Shown here piece after piece: positions 31,998 to 41,490 of a DNA stretch of 64,000 nucleotides. Positions within the stretch are counted from its first letter, which is position 1. Every line of letters starts with the position of its first letter. The stretch spans positions 28,084 through 92,083 of the forward strand of contig NZ_JXTE01000027.1 of assembly GCF_000972385.1 (NCBI RefSeq). The letters are read 5' to 3'. Source of the stretch: Streptomyces sp. WM6386 (GTDB lineage Bacteria > Actinomycetota > Actinomycetes > Streptomycetales > Streptomycetaceae). The position numbers were made by a program, and so were the translations under genes. The notes below the pieces were generated by a model, which did not search any database, had not been told where the DNA came from, and was given only the letters and a program-made list of their open reading frames with translations.

Positions 31998-32737
31998 TTG
32001 AGACGCATGGTCCGAGGCCTGGTGACGGCCGGTGCCGTCCTGGTCTCCACACTCGCGATACCCGGCACGGCCCACGCCGCGGGGCCGACCGTCACGGCGG
32101 CGTACAGCGACCAGGCCGACTGGTCGGTCATCGACGTACGCCTCAACTACAGCGGGACGATCGACTCGACGTCACCGGCATCGTCGCGGCACGCGGCCGG
32201 GACACCGGCGACAGCCTCAACGTGGACATCCAGTATTCGGCGGACGGCCGCACCGGCTGGACCACGAAGAAGACCCTCAAGACCCAGCTGGACCACCAGT
32301 TCATCGTCGAGGACCTGCCCGGCTACACCGACGGCTACTGGCGGCTGCGCTACGCCGGTTCCGCCGCCAAGGACATCAAGGGCACCGTCAGCGACAGCCT
32401 GCGCCGCAACCGCGCCCTGACCCGGGTCAAGGACGCCAACGCGTCTCCGGAGCCGGTCTACAAGGGCCGGACGATCACCGTGAAGGGCGTGCTCCAGGAG
32501 CGCAAGCCCGGCACGTCGACCTGGAAGGCGTACGGCGACAGGAAGGTCCAGATCCTCTTCCGGCCCAAGGGCAAGAGCACCTGGTACCTGATGGCCACCG
32601 TCACCACGAAGACGAGCGGATCCTTCAGCAAGGGCTTCAAGGCCCAGCAGGACGGCACCTGGGTGCCCGTCTTCCTGTACCCCGACAGCAAGCACTTCGT
32701 GGGCAGCGGCACGGAGGACTACGTCGACGTGCGGTGA
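31998..32737 (+). pseudogene. frameshifted secreted protein gene
   Basis: The first frame encodes a signal peptide (VRGLVTAGAVLVSTLAIP..AHA) and the start of the mature part up to L-N-Y-S-G-T-I-D (about 32166). The sequence then continues in another frame as D-V-T-G-I-V-A-A-R-G-R-D-T-G and runs to 32737 (W-K-A-Y-G-D-R-K-V-Q-I-L-F and Y-L-M-A-T-V, typical of Ig-like secreted Streptomyces proteins). A single missing base near 32167-32172 would restore one continuous frame of about 246 residues. This is either a true inactivating mutation or a sequencing error. GAGGGGGG precedes TTG 31998; ATG 32007 is another start. Confidence 0.75.
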
Positions 32738-32816
32738 CGCACACGGGGGATGCGAGAAGGGGCGGGCCCAAAAGGGTTCGCCCCTTCTTTGTGCGGGATG
32801 AGATCCTGGATCGCGT

Positions 32817-35800
32817 ATGTCTACGCATCCTGCCCCCGGTGCCCCGGCCCTCGGCACAATCGCCCCTCGCCTGACCGAGCTCTCCCTGCGCGACGCGCAG
32901 CGACTCGGGCGCAGGCTCGAAGGCGCGCGCAAGATCCGCAAGCCCGAGGCGCGGGCCGCCGTGCTCGCCGAGATCGAGGGCGAGGTGGCCAGGGCCGAGG
33001 AGCGGATGGCCAAGCGGCGCGGACGTGTGCCCGCCGTCAGCTATCCCGAACAGCTGCCCGTCAGCCAGAAGAAGGCCGAGATCGCGGACGCCATCCGTGA
33101 TCACCAGGTCGTGATCGTCGCGGGTGAGACCGGGTCGGGCAAGACGACCCAGATCCCGAAGATCTGTCTGGAGCTGGGCCGTGGCGTCCGCGGCATGATC
33201 GGGCACACCCAGCCCCGTCGTATCGCCGCCCGTACCGTGGCCGAGCGGGTCGCCGAGGAGCTGGACACTCCGCTCGGCGAGGCCGTCGGCTGGAAGGTGC
33301 GGTTCACCGACCAGGTGAACCCGGACGGCACCTTCATCAAGCTGATGACGGACGGCATCCTGCTCGCCGAGATCCAGACCGACCGTGAGCTGCGCGCCTA
33401 CGACACGATCATCATCGACGAGGCGCACGAGCGGTCCCTCAACATCGACTTCCTGCTCGGCTATCTCGCGCAGCTGCTGCCGAAGCGGCCGGACCTCAAG
33501 GTCGTCATCACCTCGGCGACCATCGATCCCGAGCGGTTCTCCCGGCACTTCGGTAAGGCGCCGATCGTCGAGGTCAGCGGCCGGACGTACCCCGTCGAGG
33601 TCCGCTACCGCCCCCTCCTCGAAGAGGCTGTATCTGATTCTGGGGGCGACGACTCCGACCGCGACCAGATCACCGCGATCTGCGATGCGGTCGAGGAGCT
33701 CCAGGGCGAGGGCAAGGGCGACATCCTGGTCTTCCTCTCCGGTGAGCGGGAGATCCGGGACACCGCGGACGCGCTCAACAAGAAGAACTACCGGTTCACC
33801 GAGGTCCTCCCCCTCTACGCCCGGCTCTCGCACGCCGAGCAGCACCGCGTGTTCCAGCAGCACACGGGGCGCAGGATCGTTCTGGCTACCAACGTCGCCG
33901 AGACCTCGCTGACCGTCCCGGGCATCAAGTACGTCATCGACCCCGGCTTCGCCCGGATCAGCCGCTACAGCCACCGCACCAAGGTCCAGCGGCTCCCCAT
34001 CGAGGCGATCTCGCAGGCCAGTGCCAACCAGCGCAAGGGCCGCTGCGGTCGTACCTCCGACGGCATCTGCATCCGGCTCTACACCGAAGAGGACTTCGAG
34101 GGCCGCCCCGAGTTCACGGACGCGGAGATCCTCCGTACGAACCTGGCCTCCGTCATCCTCCAGATGACCGCGGCCGGCCTCGGCGACATCGAGAAGTTCC
34201 CCTTCATCGACCCGCCGGACCACCGCAACATCCGCGACGGCGTGCAGCTGCTGCAGGAGCTCAACGCCCTTGACCCGGCGCAGAAGGACGCGCGCAAGCG
34301 GCTCACCGAGACCGGCCGCAAGCTCGCCCAGCTGCCCGTCGACCCGCGCCTGGCCCGCATGGTCCTGGAGGCCGACAAGAACGGCTGTGTCCGCGAGGTC
34401 ATGGTCATAGCCGCCGCACTGTCCATCCAGGACCCGCGCGAGCGCCCGGCCGACAAACAGACCCAGGCCGACCAGCAGCACGCCCGCTTCAAGGACGAGA
34501 CCAGCGACTTCCTCGCCTATCTCAACCTGTGGCGGTACGTGCGCGAGCAGCAGAAGGAGCGCGGCTCGTCGTCCTTCCGCCGGATGTGCAAGCAGGAGTA
34601 CCTGAACTTCCTGCGCATCCGTGAGTGGCAGGACATCTACTCACAGCTGCGCACGGTCGCCAAGCAGATGGGCATCCATCTCAACGAGGACGACGCGCCC
34701 GACCAGAGCGTCCACGTCTCTCTCCTCGCCGGTCTGCTCTCGCACGTCGGCATGAAGGACGTGAAGGACGGCAACAAGAACGAGTACCTGGGCGCCCGCA
34801 GCGCCAAGTTCGCGATCTTCCCCGGCTCGGCGCTCTTCAAGAAGCAGCCGCGGTTCGTGATGTCGGCCGAGCTGGTCGAGACGTCGCGTCTCTGGGCCCG
34901 CGTCAACGCGAAGGTCGAGCCGGAGTGGGTCGAGCCGCTCGCCGAGCACCTCCTGAAGCGGACGTACTCCGAACCGCACTGGGAGAAGGACCAGGCGGCC
35001 GTGATGGCGTACGAGAAGGTCACGCTGTACGGCGTACCGATCGTCGCCCAGCGGAAGGTGAACTACGGCCGGATCGATGCGGAGACGTCCCGCGAGCTTT
35101 TCATTCGCAACGCACTCGTCGAGGGCGACTGGCGCACGCACCACAAGTTCTTCGCCGACAACCGCAAACTCCTCAGCGAGGTCGAGGAGTTGGAGCACCG
35201 GGCGCGGCGCCGGGACATCGTGGTCGACGACGAGACGCTCTTCGACTTCTACGAGCAGCGGGTGCCCGAGCACGTCGTCTCCGGCGCCCACTTCGACTCC
35301 TGGTGGAAGCACAAGCGGCATGAGCAGCCGGACTTCCTGGATTTCGAGCGGGAGATGCTCATCCGGGAGTCGGCGGAGGCGGTCACCAAGGCCGACTATC
35401 CGGACTCGTGGCGGCAGGGGCAGCTCAAGTTCCGGGTGACGTACCAGTTCGAGCCGGGTGCGGACGCGGACGGTGTGACGGTCCACATCCCGCTCCAGGT
35501 GCTCAACCAGGTCACGGACGAGGGCTTCGACTGGCAGATCCCCGGGCTGCGGGAAGAGGTGGTGACGGAGCTGATCCGTTCCCTGCCCAAGCCGATCCGC
35601 CGCAACTACGTACCGGCGCCGAACTTCGCGCAGCGCTTCCTTGCCGCGGCGTCGTCCCCGGAGGGGCGCAATCAGACACAGTCCCTCCAGGAGCCGCTGA
35701 CCCTCACCATGGCCCGCGAGCTCAAGCGGATGGTCGGGGTGCCCTTCGACGCCGAGGACTTCGACTGGTCGAAGGTCCCGGACCACCTCCGCATCACCTT

Positions 35801-36812
35801 CCGGATCGTCGACGAGCGGCGCCGCAATCTCGCCGAGGACAAGGACCTTCAGGCGCTGAAGCTCCAGCTGAAACCGAAGGCGCGCCAGGCGCTCTCCCAG
35901 GCGGCCGCGGCGACGGCGGAACGCCAGGGCGGCGAGTCCCTGGAGCGCAAGGGCCTGACCGACTGGACCATCGGCTCCCTCACCCGCGTCTTCGAGACGC
36001 GCCGCGCCGGCCAGCCGGTGAAGGCGTACCCGGCGCTGGTGGACGACGGCGACACCGTCTCCGTACGCCTCTTCGACACGGAGGCGGAGCAGGCGGAGGC
36101 GATGTGGAAGGGCACGCGTCGGCTGATCCTGCGCAACATCCCGGTGAACCCGGCGAAGTTCGCGTCGGAGAAGCTGACGAACCCGCAGAAGCTGGCGCTC
36201 TCGGCGAACCCGCACGGCTCCATCCAGGGCCTGTTCGACGACTGCGCGATGGCGGCGGCGGACCGGCTGATCGCCGACTTCGGGGGGCCGGCGTGGGACG
36301 AGGAGTCGTACCGGAAGCTCTACGACAAGGTGCGTGCCGAGATCGTCGACACGACGGTCCGCACGGTGGGCCAGGTGCAGCAGGTCCTTGCCGCCTGGCA
36401 GGCCTGTGAGCGCCGTCTGAAGGCCGTACGGAGCCCCGCGCTGCTGGCGAACCTCCAGGACGTACGCAAGCAGCTGGACGCCCTCGTGAAGCCGGGCTTC
36501 GTGACGGAGACGGGGCTGCGTCGGCTGGCGGACCTGATGCGCTACCTGGTCGCCGCGGACCGGCGCCTCCAGCAGATGCCGACGAGCGTCCAGCGGGACA
36601 CCACGCGTATGGAGAAGGTCCACGAGATGCAGGACGAGTACGCCTGGCTCCTGGAGCAGATGCCCCAGGGCCGCCCGGTCCCCTCCTCCGTGCTGGACAT
36701 CCGCTGGATGATCGAGGAGCTGCGGGTCAGCTATTTCGCCCACGCGATGGGCACGGCGTACCCCGTCTCGGACAAGCGGATCGTGAAGGCGATCGACGCG
36801 GCCGTCCCGTAA
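32817..36812 (+). CDS. hrpA: ATP-dependent RNA helicase HrpA
   Basis: 1331 residues, the usual length of HrpA. Helicase motifs are Walker A G-E-T-G-S-G-K-T-T-Q (about 102-111), D-E-A-H-E-R-S-L-N (DEAH box), S-A-T-I, T-N-V-A-E-T-S-L and Q-R-K-G-R-C-G-R. These are followed by the HA2 and OB-fold domains and the long DUF3418 C-terminal region characteristic of bacterial HrpA. The family acts in mRNA processing and in rescuing stalled ribosomes. ATG 32817. Confidence 0.95.
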   Translation: MSTHPAPGAPALGTIAPRLTELSLRDAQRLGRRLEGARKIRKPEARAAVLAEIEGEVARAEERMAKRRGRVPAVSYPEQLPVSQKKAEIADAIRDHQVVIVAGETGSGKTTQIPKICLELGRGVRGMIGHTQPRRIAARTVAERVAEELDTPLGEAVGWKVRFTDQVNPDGTFIKLMTDGILLAEIQTDRELRAYDTIIIDEAHERSLNIDFLLGYLAQLLPKRPDLKVVITSATIDPERFSRHFGKAPIVEVSGRTYPVEVRYRPLLEEAVSDSGGDDSDRDQITAICDAVEELQGEGKGDILVFLSGEREIRDTADALNKKNYRFTEVLPLYARLSHAEQHRVFQQHTGRRIVLATNVAETSLTVPGIKYVIDPGFARISRYSHRTKVQRLPIEAISQASANQRKGRCGRTSDGICIRLYTEEDFEGRPEFTDAEILRTNLASVILQMTAAGLGDIEKFPFIDPPDHRNIRDGVQLLQELNALDPAQKDARKRLTETGRKLAQLPVDPRLARMVLEADKNGCVREVMVIAAALSIQDPRERPADKQTQADQQHARFKDETSDFLAYLNLWRYVREQQKERGSSSFRRMCKQEYLNFLRIREWQDIYSQLRTVAKQMGIHLNEDDAPDQSVHVSLLAGLLSHVGMKDVKDGNKNEYLGARSAKFAIFPGSALFKKQPRFVMSAELVETSRLWARVNAKVEPEWVEPLAEHLLKRTYSEPHWEKDQAAVMAYEKVTLYGVPIVAQRKVNYGRIDAETSRELFIRNALVEGDWRTHHKFFADNRKLLSEVEELEHRARRRDIVVDDETLFDFYEQRVPEHVVSGAHFDSWWKHKRHEQPDFLDFEREMLIRESAEAVTKADYPDSWRQGQLKFRVTYQFEPGADADGVTVHIPLQVLNQVTDEGFDWQIPGLREEVVTELIRSLPKPIRRNYVPAPNFAQRFLAAASSPEGRNQTQSLQEPLTLTMARELKRMVGVPFDAEDFDWSKVPDHLRITFRIVDERRRNLAEDKDLQALKLQLKPKARQALSQAAAATAERQGGESLERKGLTDWTIGSLTRVFETRRAGQPVKAYPALVDDGDTVSVRLFDTEAEQAEAMWKGTRRLILRNIPVNPAKFASEKLTNPQKLALSANPHGSIQGLFDDCAMAAADRLIADFGGPAWDEESYRKLYDKVRAEIVDTTVRTVGQVQQVLAAWQACERRLKAVRSPALLANLQDVRKQLDALVKPGFVTETGLRRLADLMRYLVAADRRLQQMPTSVQRDTTRMEKVHEMQDEYAWLLEQMPQGRPVPSSVLDIRWMIEELRVSYFAHAMGTAYPVSDKRIVKAIDAAVP

Positions 36813-36906
36813 CCACCCCCGCACGCTGGGTGAGTTCGCGCACGGGGCTCACCCTCCTGTACAGTCCTTCTCGCAGCGCAACGCAGCAATAAGCGCCGCG
36901 AAACCT

Positions 36907-36981
36907 GGTCCTGTGGAGCAGCTTGGAGTGCTCGCCACCCTGTCAAGGTGGAGGCCGCGGGTTCAAATCCCGTCAGGACCG
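36907..36981 (+). tRNA. tRNA-Asp(GTC), second copy
   Basis: 75 bases. Same acceptor, anticodon (GTC) and T-arm as the copy at 31753, with one D-loop difference. It is followed by its own terminator and then by a broken third copy. Confidence 0.96.
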
Positions 36982-36993
36982 CAGTGAAGCAGG

Positions 36994-37024
36994 AAGGCCC
37001 GCACCCATCAAAGGTGCGGGCCTT
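36994..37024 (+). terminator. terminator after second tRNA-Asp
   Basis: 12-bp stem (36994-37005 with 37013-37024) and a 7-base loop, followed by CTTCG. Classic terminator 13 bases after the tRNA. Confidence 0.88.
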
Positions 37025-37050
37025 CTTCGTGCCCGCCTCAAACCAACCCC

Positions 37051-37127
37051 CTCGCCACCCTGTCAAGGTGCAGGCCGCGCCCGCGGCGAAGCCGCAATCG
37101 GGTACAGCAAATCCCGTCAGGACCGCA
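37051..37127 (+). pseudogene. tRNA-Asp remnant with insertion
   Basis: Positions 37051-37079 repeat the anticodon arm and variable region of tRNA-Asp (GTC anticodon; one G-to-C change after the stem). Positions 37108-37127 repeat the 3' half of the T-arm plus the acceptor 3' strand through the discriminator. Between them lies about 28 bases of unrelated sequence holding a GCGGC/GCCGC mini-hairpin. The 5' acceptor strand and D-arm are missing. It cannot fold as a tRNA. It probably descends from a tandem tRNA-Asp duplication, or from an attachment site left by an element. Confidence 0.82.
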
Positions 37128-37138
37128 GCAAGTAGTAC

Positions 37139-37168
37139 AAGAGCCCGGATCTTCGGATCCGGGCTCTT
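37139..37168 (+). terminator. TTCG-loop terminator after tRNA remnant
   Basis: Perfect 13-bp stem (37139-37151 with 37156-37168) with a TTCG tetraloop and a T-run. It occupies the same relative position as the terminator behind the intact tRNA-Asp, which suggests the remnant was once a transcribed tRNA gene. Confidence 0.88.
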
Positions 37169-37264
37169 TTGCGTTCCATGCCGTCTACGCCGTCTTGACG
37201 GCGTCACATTCGCTCGGTACTCCAGAAACCAGGGCTTGTTCACGTGCGCTTCTGGAGGTGGCGT

Positions 37265-37459
37265 ATGGCGGCTTCGGCCAGGCACGAGACGCGGGCGTTG
37301 CTGCGTGCGCATCTGTCGGCCGCTACCTCCTATCGCCGCCATCTGATGCGGCACTGCCCGATCTGCCATCAGCTGCTACTGCTCGCCATGGACTCGGCCC
37401 CGCGGGCCGACGAGGCCGGCGCAGAGGTCGCCGAGGACGAAAGCCCCTCGCCCGCGTGA
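37265..37459 (+). CDS. small conserved Streptomyces protein with CPxC motif
   Basis: 64 residues. The ATG at 37265 has an ideal GGAGG 6 bases upstream. The N-terminal helix is R-H-E-T-R-A-L-L-R-A-H-L, followed by H-C-P-I-C-H, a possible single metal knuckle, and an acidic tail. I recall, without being able to check, that a similarly sized DUF6274-type protein lies between hrpA and bldC in other Streptomyces. Function unknown. Confidence 0.72.
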   Translation: MAASARHETRALLRAHLSAATSYRRHLMRHCPICHQLLLLAMDSAPRADEAGAEVAEDESPSPA

Positions 37460-37940
37460 CCATCGCTGGCCCCAACGGCCGTACGGTCGTGGGGCGGTGG
37501 AACGTGTGCCTCCTCTAGCGCACATGCGCCAGGGGCAACAAGGACCCTGGCATGTGACGGGTGTCACCGCATGAGTTTCTGAAACCGCGGTACTTACACC
37601 TCACCTACAACTGGTCAATTTAATATGTGCAATTGCACCAGCCCACAGGGCCGACCAGTCGGTACGTCGGAAGCCGTCCACAGGAGATCCGACACCCCTC
37701 CCCAGACTCCGACAAGCCCACTCACAGCGCCGCGTGCCGGCTCCGTCCCGCACGTGAAGCGCACAAAAAAGATCGCGCTGGACTCGGCGGAGTCCAGCGC
37801 GATCGACGACGCACCCTGTGATGTTCTGGGATGAGCTTGGGCGTGGGTTCTGTTGGGGCAGTACCCGCGTCGCTTGGAGCTTGGTTACGGACGCCTCGGC
37901 ACGTTGGGGGACCTGCCGGTTTGTCCGTTATTCAGTTGAT
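37460..37940. other. intergenic region downstream of bldC
   Basis: No credible gene. It contains an unusually AT-rich patch (37618-37640) with the perfect 12-base palindrome GTGCAATTGCAC at 37626-37637, and the bldC-side terminator at 37765-37804. The short frames here lack ribosome sites and codon bias. Confidence 0.5.
37765..37804 (-). terminator. terminator of bldC transcript
   Basis: A perfect 15-bp stem (37771-37785 with 37790-37804) and a GGCG loop are followed, on the minus strand, by six U residues (A-run at 37765-37770). It lies about 140 bases downstream of the bldC stop. Confidence 0.88.
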
Positions 37941-38147
37941 TCAGGCCTCGCTGCGCTGCTGGGGGATGCCCGCGAGCAGTGCGCGGACCTCCGCCTCGCG
38001 GTAGCGGCGGTGCCCGCCGAGCGTACGAATGGACGTGAGCTTCCCGGCCTTCGCCCACCGCGTGACCGTCTTCGGGTCGACGCGGAACATCGTGGCGACC
38101 TCAGCCGGGGTCAGCAGCGGCTCGGCATCAGGGGTGCGAGCGGTCAT
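37941..38147 (-). CDS. bldC: developmental regulator BldC
   Basis: 68-residue MerR-like DNA-binding protein. The single winged HTH L-T-P-A-E-V-A-T-M-F-R-V-D-P-K-T-V-T-R-W-A-K-A-G-K is followed by the wing G-G-H-R-R-Y-R-E; there is no effector domain. Length and sequence match BldC, which binds DNA cooperatively on direct repeats and delays sporulation in Streptomyces. GAGGAGG lies 9 bases before the ATG. Upstream, 38166-38183 forms a short AACCGA/TCGGTT inverted repeat in the leader. Confidence 0.96.
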   Translation of the reverse strand: MTARTPDAEPLLTPAEVATMFRVDPKTVTRWAKAGKLTSIRTLGGHRRYREAEVRALLAGIPQQRSEA

Positions 38148-38689
38148 GAGCGGCCTCCTCGGGAGAACCGAACCTTCTCGGTTCTTTCCTCTAAATTCTG
38201 CACCTTGACCCGCGTTGCCCGAAATGGCGGACGCGAGTCGAGTCGGTTATAGGACGAACGGCTTGTCCTCGGCACTACAACTACACCATCTGTCCAGCCG
38301 CGTCGGCCAAACCGATGGAATTGCCCCCCAGGTGTTCATCGGCGACAGAGGCCGATGGACCATGCCATAGCGGACAGTCACGCCACTGTGACGATCAGTC
38401 ACAGAGCGATCAGGAGTCACCAGACCCCCCAAAGCGGAACCTCCCCCGGGCCCCTTGTCCTATTTTGGCATGAGGAGGGGGAAGAGATGCAAGAGCCGGG
38501 TACGTGCGGTCCGTCACGCTTGACACACAGTGAGGCGTACGCCCGGATCGGGACCTACGTCCCTTGTTGGCGGAGCATCAGGGGAAACTTGGTGACACCT
38601 TGAGCGAGGACGAAACCCCAAAACGGGCGTCAGGTCAAACGCCAGTTCGTGACCAAAGTGACCCAGGGCACACTCAGTTCACGGAACAC
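38148..38689. other. long non-coding region upstream of bldC
   Basis: 542 bases with no supported gene. It contains the operator-like palindrome CTGTGAC-GATCA-GTCACAG at 38386-38404 and AT-richer sequence near 38185-38205 consistent with a bldC promoter. A TTGACA at 38520 has no convincing -10 partner on the plus strand. Confidence 0.55.
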
Positions 38690-39532
38690 CTAGTTCGCGG
38701 ACCGCCGGTCCCGCACCGACCGCCACCGCTCCACGAGCCGCGCGTACGCCTCTCCCGCGGCCGCCCCGTCGCCGAGCCGCAAGGCCTCGATGCCCGCGGC
38801 CACGTCGGCCGCCGAGTGGTCGTCCTCGAGCTCGCCGGGCGGCAGGGTGTGCACCAGACCGCCGTAGTCCAGCTCGACGTGCGAGCGCGGGTGGAACTCC
38901 TCCAGCCAGCGCCCCACGTCCAGCAGGCCGTCGGTGAGCGGCCCCTCGTCGACGGTCTCCTTCAGGGTCCGCAGGGCCCGCGCCACCCGCCGCCGGGCCT
39001 GCACCATCGGCGTCCGGTAGCGCAGCGTCGGCGGGATCTCGCCCGAGCCCTTGTCGAAGGACCGCTCCTCGTCGGACACCAGCACGAACCAGTGCAGCGG
39101 CACCTGCCAGGTCGAGGTGCGGATCCAGGGCCGGGCGTCGGGGTTGCGGACCAGCCAGCGCTCGTAGTCCTGGCCCGCCTGGCGCCGTACGACCTCCGGC
39201 AGCACCGCGTCCAGGACCGGCTTCGGCAGCTCCTCGGGCAGCTCCTGGAGGGCCTGCCAGCCGCGCAGCCGGGTCCGCCAGGGGCAGACGCAGACCACCC
39301 CGTCCACGTCCATCACGAACGCGTCGGCGCTCTCGTGCACCGGCACCGGGATCGGCGGGGTGGGCAGCAAGTCGGCCAGGGAGCGGCGCAGTTCGTCCTG
39401 GTACGAGGGACGGTCGGGGCGGCGGGCGTAGCGCGTCCAGTGGCCGCGTTCCGGCTCCGGGAAGGCTGCCAGCGGCTCGTACACGCGCAGATAGGTCGCG
39501 TACGGGACGACCACCGAGGACACCTTGGGCAC
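38690..39532 (-). CDS. conserved Streptomyces hypothetical protein
   Basis: 280 residues. The GTG start at 39532 is preceded by a strong GGGGGAGGGAG purine tract; a frame extension to 39583 is poorly supported. The protein is soluble with no signal, rich in Trp/Arg, with features such as [14 protein letters not shown] at the N-terminus and [10 protein letters not shown] in the middle. It lies between bldC and vdh, as I recall for SCO4090 in S. coelicolor. No domain recognised. Confidence 0.78.
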   Translation of the reverse strand: MPKVSSVVVPYATYLRVYEPLAAFPEPERGHWTRYARRPDRPSYQDELRRSLADLLPTPPIPVPVHESADAFVMDVDGVVCVCPWRTRLRGWQALQELPEELPKPVLDAVLPEVVRRQAGQDYERWLVRNPDARPWIRTSTWQVPLHWFVLVSDEERSFDKGSGEIPPTLRYRTPMVQARRRVARALRTLKETVDEGPLTDGLLDVGRWLEEFHPRSHVELDYGGLVHTLPPGELEDDHSAADVAAGIEALRLGDGAAAGEAYARLVERWRSVRDRRSAN

Positions 39533-39754
39533 GCCTGCTCCCTCCCCCGCCCACTGCCAGGAAAACCTGCGGAACCCGCTCACAAACGGGCGGGAAATCT
39601 ATGCAAATCGTCGCACGGGCGCACCCCGCCGGTAGGTGATCCTGAGCACGGCGCCGTGGGCAGCGGCACCCAGGCTCTAATCTCATGCTCACAGCGCCCG
39701 CCACCCTTACGGGAGCTGGTCCCAACCGCCGCTCTTTACCCAGGAGTCACCACA

Positions 39755-40861
39755 GTGACCGACGTATCAGCCGGCGTCCTGCACACCCTGTTCCACTCGG
39801 ACCAGGGCGGTCATGAGCAAGTCGTGCTCTGCCAGGACCGTGCCAGCGGCCTCAAGGCCGTCATCGCCATCCACTCCACCGCGCTGGGCCCCGCGCTCGG
39901 CGGCACGCGCTTCTACCCGTACGCGACCGAGGAGGAGGCCGTCGCCGACGCCCTGAACCTCGCGCGCGGGATGTCGTACAAGAACGCCATGGCCGGCCTG
40001 GACCACGGCGGTGGCAAAGCCGTGATCATCGGCGACCCGGACACCTTCGAGCCCCCTCAAAGGACCGCGCTGCTGCTCGCCTACGGCCGGTTCGTGGCCT
40101 CGCTCGGCGGGCGCTACGTCACCGCGTGCGACGTCGGTACGTATGTGGCCGACATGGACGTCGTCGCGCGCGAGTGCCGCTGGACGACCGGGCGTTCCCC
40201 CGAGAACGGCGGCGCCGGCGACTCCTCCGTGCTGACGTCCTTCGGCGTCTACCAGGGCATGCGTGCCTCCGCCCAGCACCTGTGGGGCAGCCCCTCGCTG
40301 GCCGGGCGGAAGGTCGGCATCGCGGGCGTCGGCAAGGTCGGCCACCACCTGGTGGAGCACCTGCGGGCGGAGGGCGCCGAGGTCGTCATCACGGACGTCC
40401 GCGAGGAGGCCGTGGGGCGGATCCTGGCGGCCCACCCGGCCGGGGTGACCGCCGTCGCCGACACCGCGACCCTGATCCGCGCCGAGGGCCTGGACATCTA
40501 CGCCCCCTGCGCGCTCGGCGGCGCCCTCAACGACGACACCGTCCCGGCACTGACCGCCAAGGTGGTCTGCGGTGCCGCCAACAACCAGCTCGCCCACCCG
40601 GGCGTGGAGAAGGACCTCGCCGACCGCGGGATCCTCTACGCGCCGGACTACGTGGTGAACGCCGGCGGGGTCATCCAGGTCGCCGACGAGCTGCACGGCT
40701 TCGACTTCGAGCGGTGCAAGGCGAAGGCGGCGAAGATCTACGACACCACGCTCGCCATATTCGCACGTGCGAAGGCTGACGGAATCCCGCCGGCCGCCGC
40801 GGCCGACCGGATCGCCGAGCAGCGGATGCACGAGGCGGCGGTGGCCCGCGGGGCGCGCTGA
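39755..40861 (+). CDS. vdh: valine (Leu/Phe/Val) dehydrogenase
   Basis: 368 residues. Oxidative deamination of branched-chain amino acids with NAD; in Streptomyces this supplies acyl-CoA precursors for polyketides. The substrate-binding lysines are in G-G-T-R and M-S-Y-K-N-A; the catalytic lysine is in [10 protein letters not shown]. The NAD Rossmann motif is G-V-G-K-V-G-H-H-L (about 192-200). The late A-A-N-N-Q-L motif is also present. The GTG at 39755 has GGAG 8 bases upstream. Confidence 0.94.
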   Translation: MTDVSAGVLHTLFHSDQGGHEQVVLCQDRASGLKAVIAIHSTALGPALGGTRFYPYATEEEAVADALNLARGMSYKNAMAGLDHGGGKAVIIGDPDTFEPPQRTALLLAYGRFVASLGGRYVTACDVGTYVADMDVVARECRWTTGRSPENGGAGDSSVLTSFGVYQGMRASAQHLWGSPSLAGRKVGIAGVGKVGHHLVEHLRAEGAEVVITDVREEAVGRILAAHPAGVTAVADTATLIRAEGLDIYAPCALGGALNDDTVPALTAKVVCGAANNQLAHPGVEKDLADRGILYAPDYVVNAGGVIQVADELHGFDFERCKAKAAKIYDTTLAIFARAKADGIPPAAAADRIAEQRMHEAAVARGAR

Positions 40862-41157
40862 TCCGCCGTCCGCAGCGCCACGGCCGGTACCCGCCGACGG
40901 GCACTTAGAGAGAACTCTCACGTTCGTCGGCGGGTCGGCCGCCGAGAAGTGGTTAAAATCGCGGTTGACCAGCAGGGACAGGGCACTCTGAGGGTTGTGG
41001 GTCCAGGCACGTCCTGCGGGCGACGTACCGTACGGGCGTGGGCTCAGGTACCGTGGAAGCCCTACGGACCGGTCTCTCTGCGGAGAGCCCGTTCCAGATC
41101 ATGAACGCGTGTCAAGACTCTGGGGCCACCGAGCCCCGTATCCGAGGGGGTCGAGCC

Positions 41158-41415
41158 ATGGGGCGCGGCCGGGCAAAGGCCAAGCAGACGAAGGTCGCCC
41201 GCCAGCTGAAGTACAGCAGCGGCGGGACTGACCTGTCGCGTCTGGCCAATGAGCTGGGCGCTTCGACTTCGAGCCAGCCGCCGAATGGCGAGCCGTTCGA
41301 GGATGACGAAGACGAAGAAGACGACCCGTACTCGCAGTACGCGGATCTCTATAACGACGACGACGAGGACGAGGACGACGAGTCCGGTCCCACGTCGCAA
41401 CGCCGCGGCGCTTGA
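41158..41415 (+). CDS. DUF3073 family protein
   Basis: 85 residues. A basic N-terminus, M-G-R-G-R-A-K-A-K-Q-T-K-V-A-R-Q-L-K-Y, is followed by an extremely acidic tail (D-D-E-D-E-E-D-D and D-D-D-E-D-E-D-D). This is the DUF3073 family found in actinobacteria next to purM. ATG 41158 has GGGGG 7 bases upstream; the frame extension to 41038 is not conserved in kind. It may bind nucleic acid through the basic end; function unknown. Confidence 0.92.
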   Translation: MGRGRAKAKQTKVARQLKYSSGGTDLSRLANELGASTSSQPPNGEPFEDDEDEEDDPYSQYADLYNDDDEDEDDESGPTSQRRGA

Positions 41416-41432
41416 CGCTCCAGCTGTGCTTC

Positions 41433-41469
41433 ACCCGGTCCGGTTGTGGTCCACACCACCGGACCGGGT
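41433..41469. terminator. bidirectional terminator between DUF3073 gene and purM
   Basis: 12-bp stem (41433-41444 with 41458-41469), with an inner TGTGG/CCACA stem, between two convergent genes; T residues follow on the plus strand. Confidence 0.88.
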
Positions 41470-41490
41470 TTTGCGCTGCCCTCGCGAGCG

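Noticed and set aside
37625-37834. Small plus-strand frames between the CPxC mini-gene and bldC
   Set aside because: They overlap the bldC terminator hairpin and have no ribosome site or codon bias.
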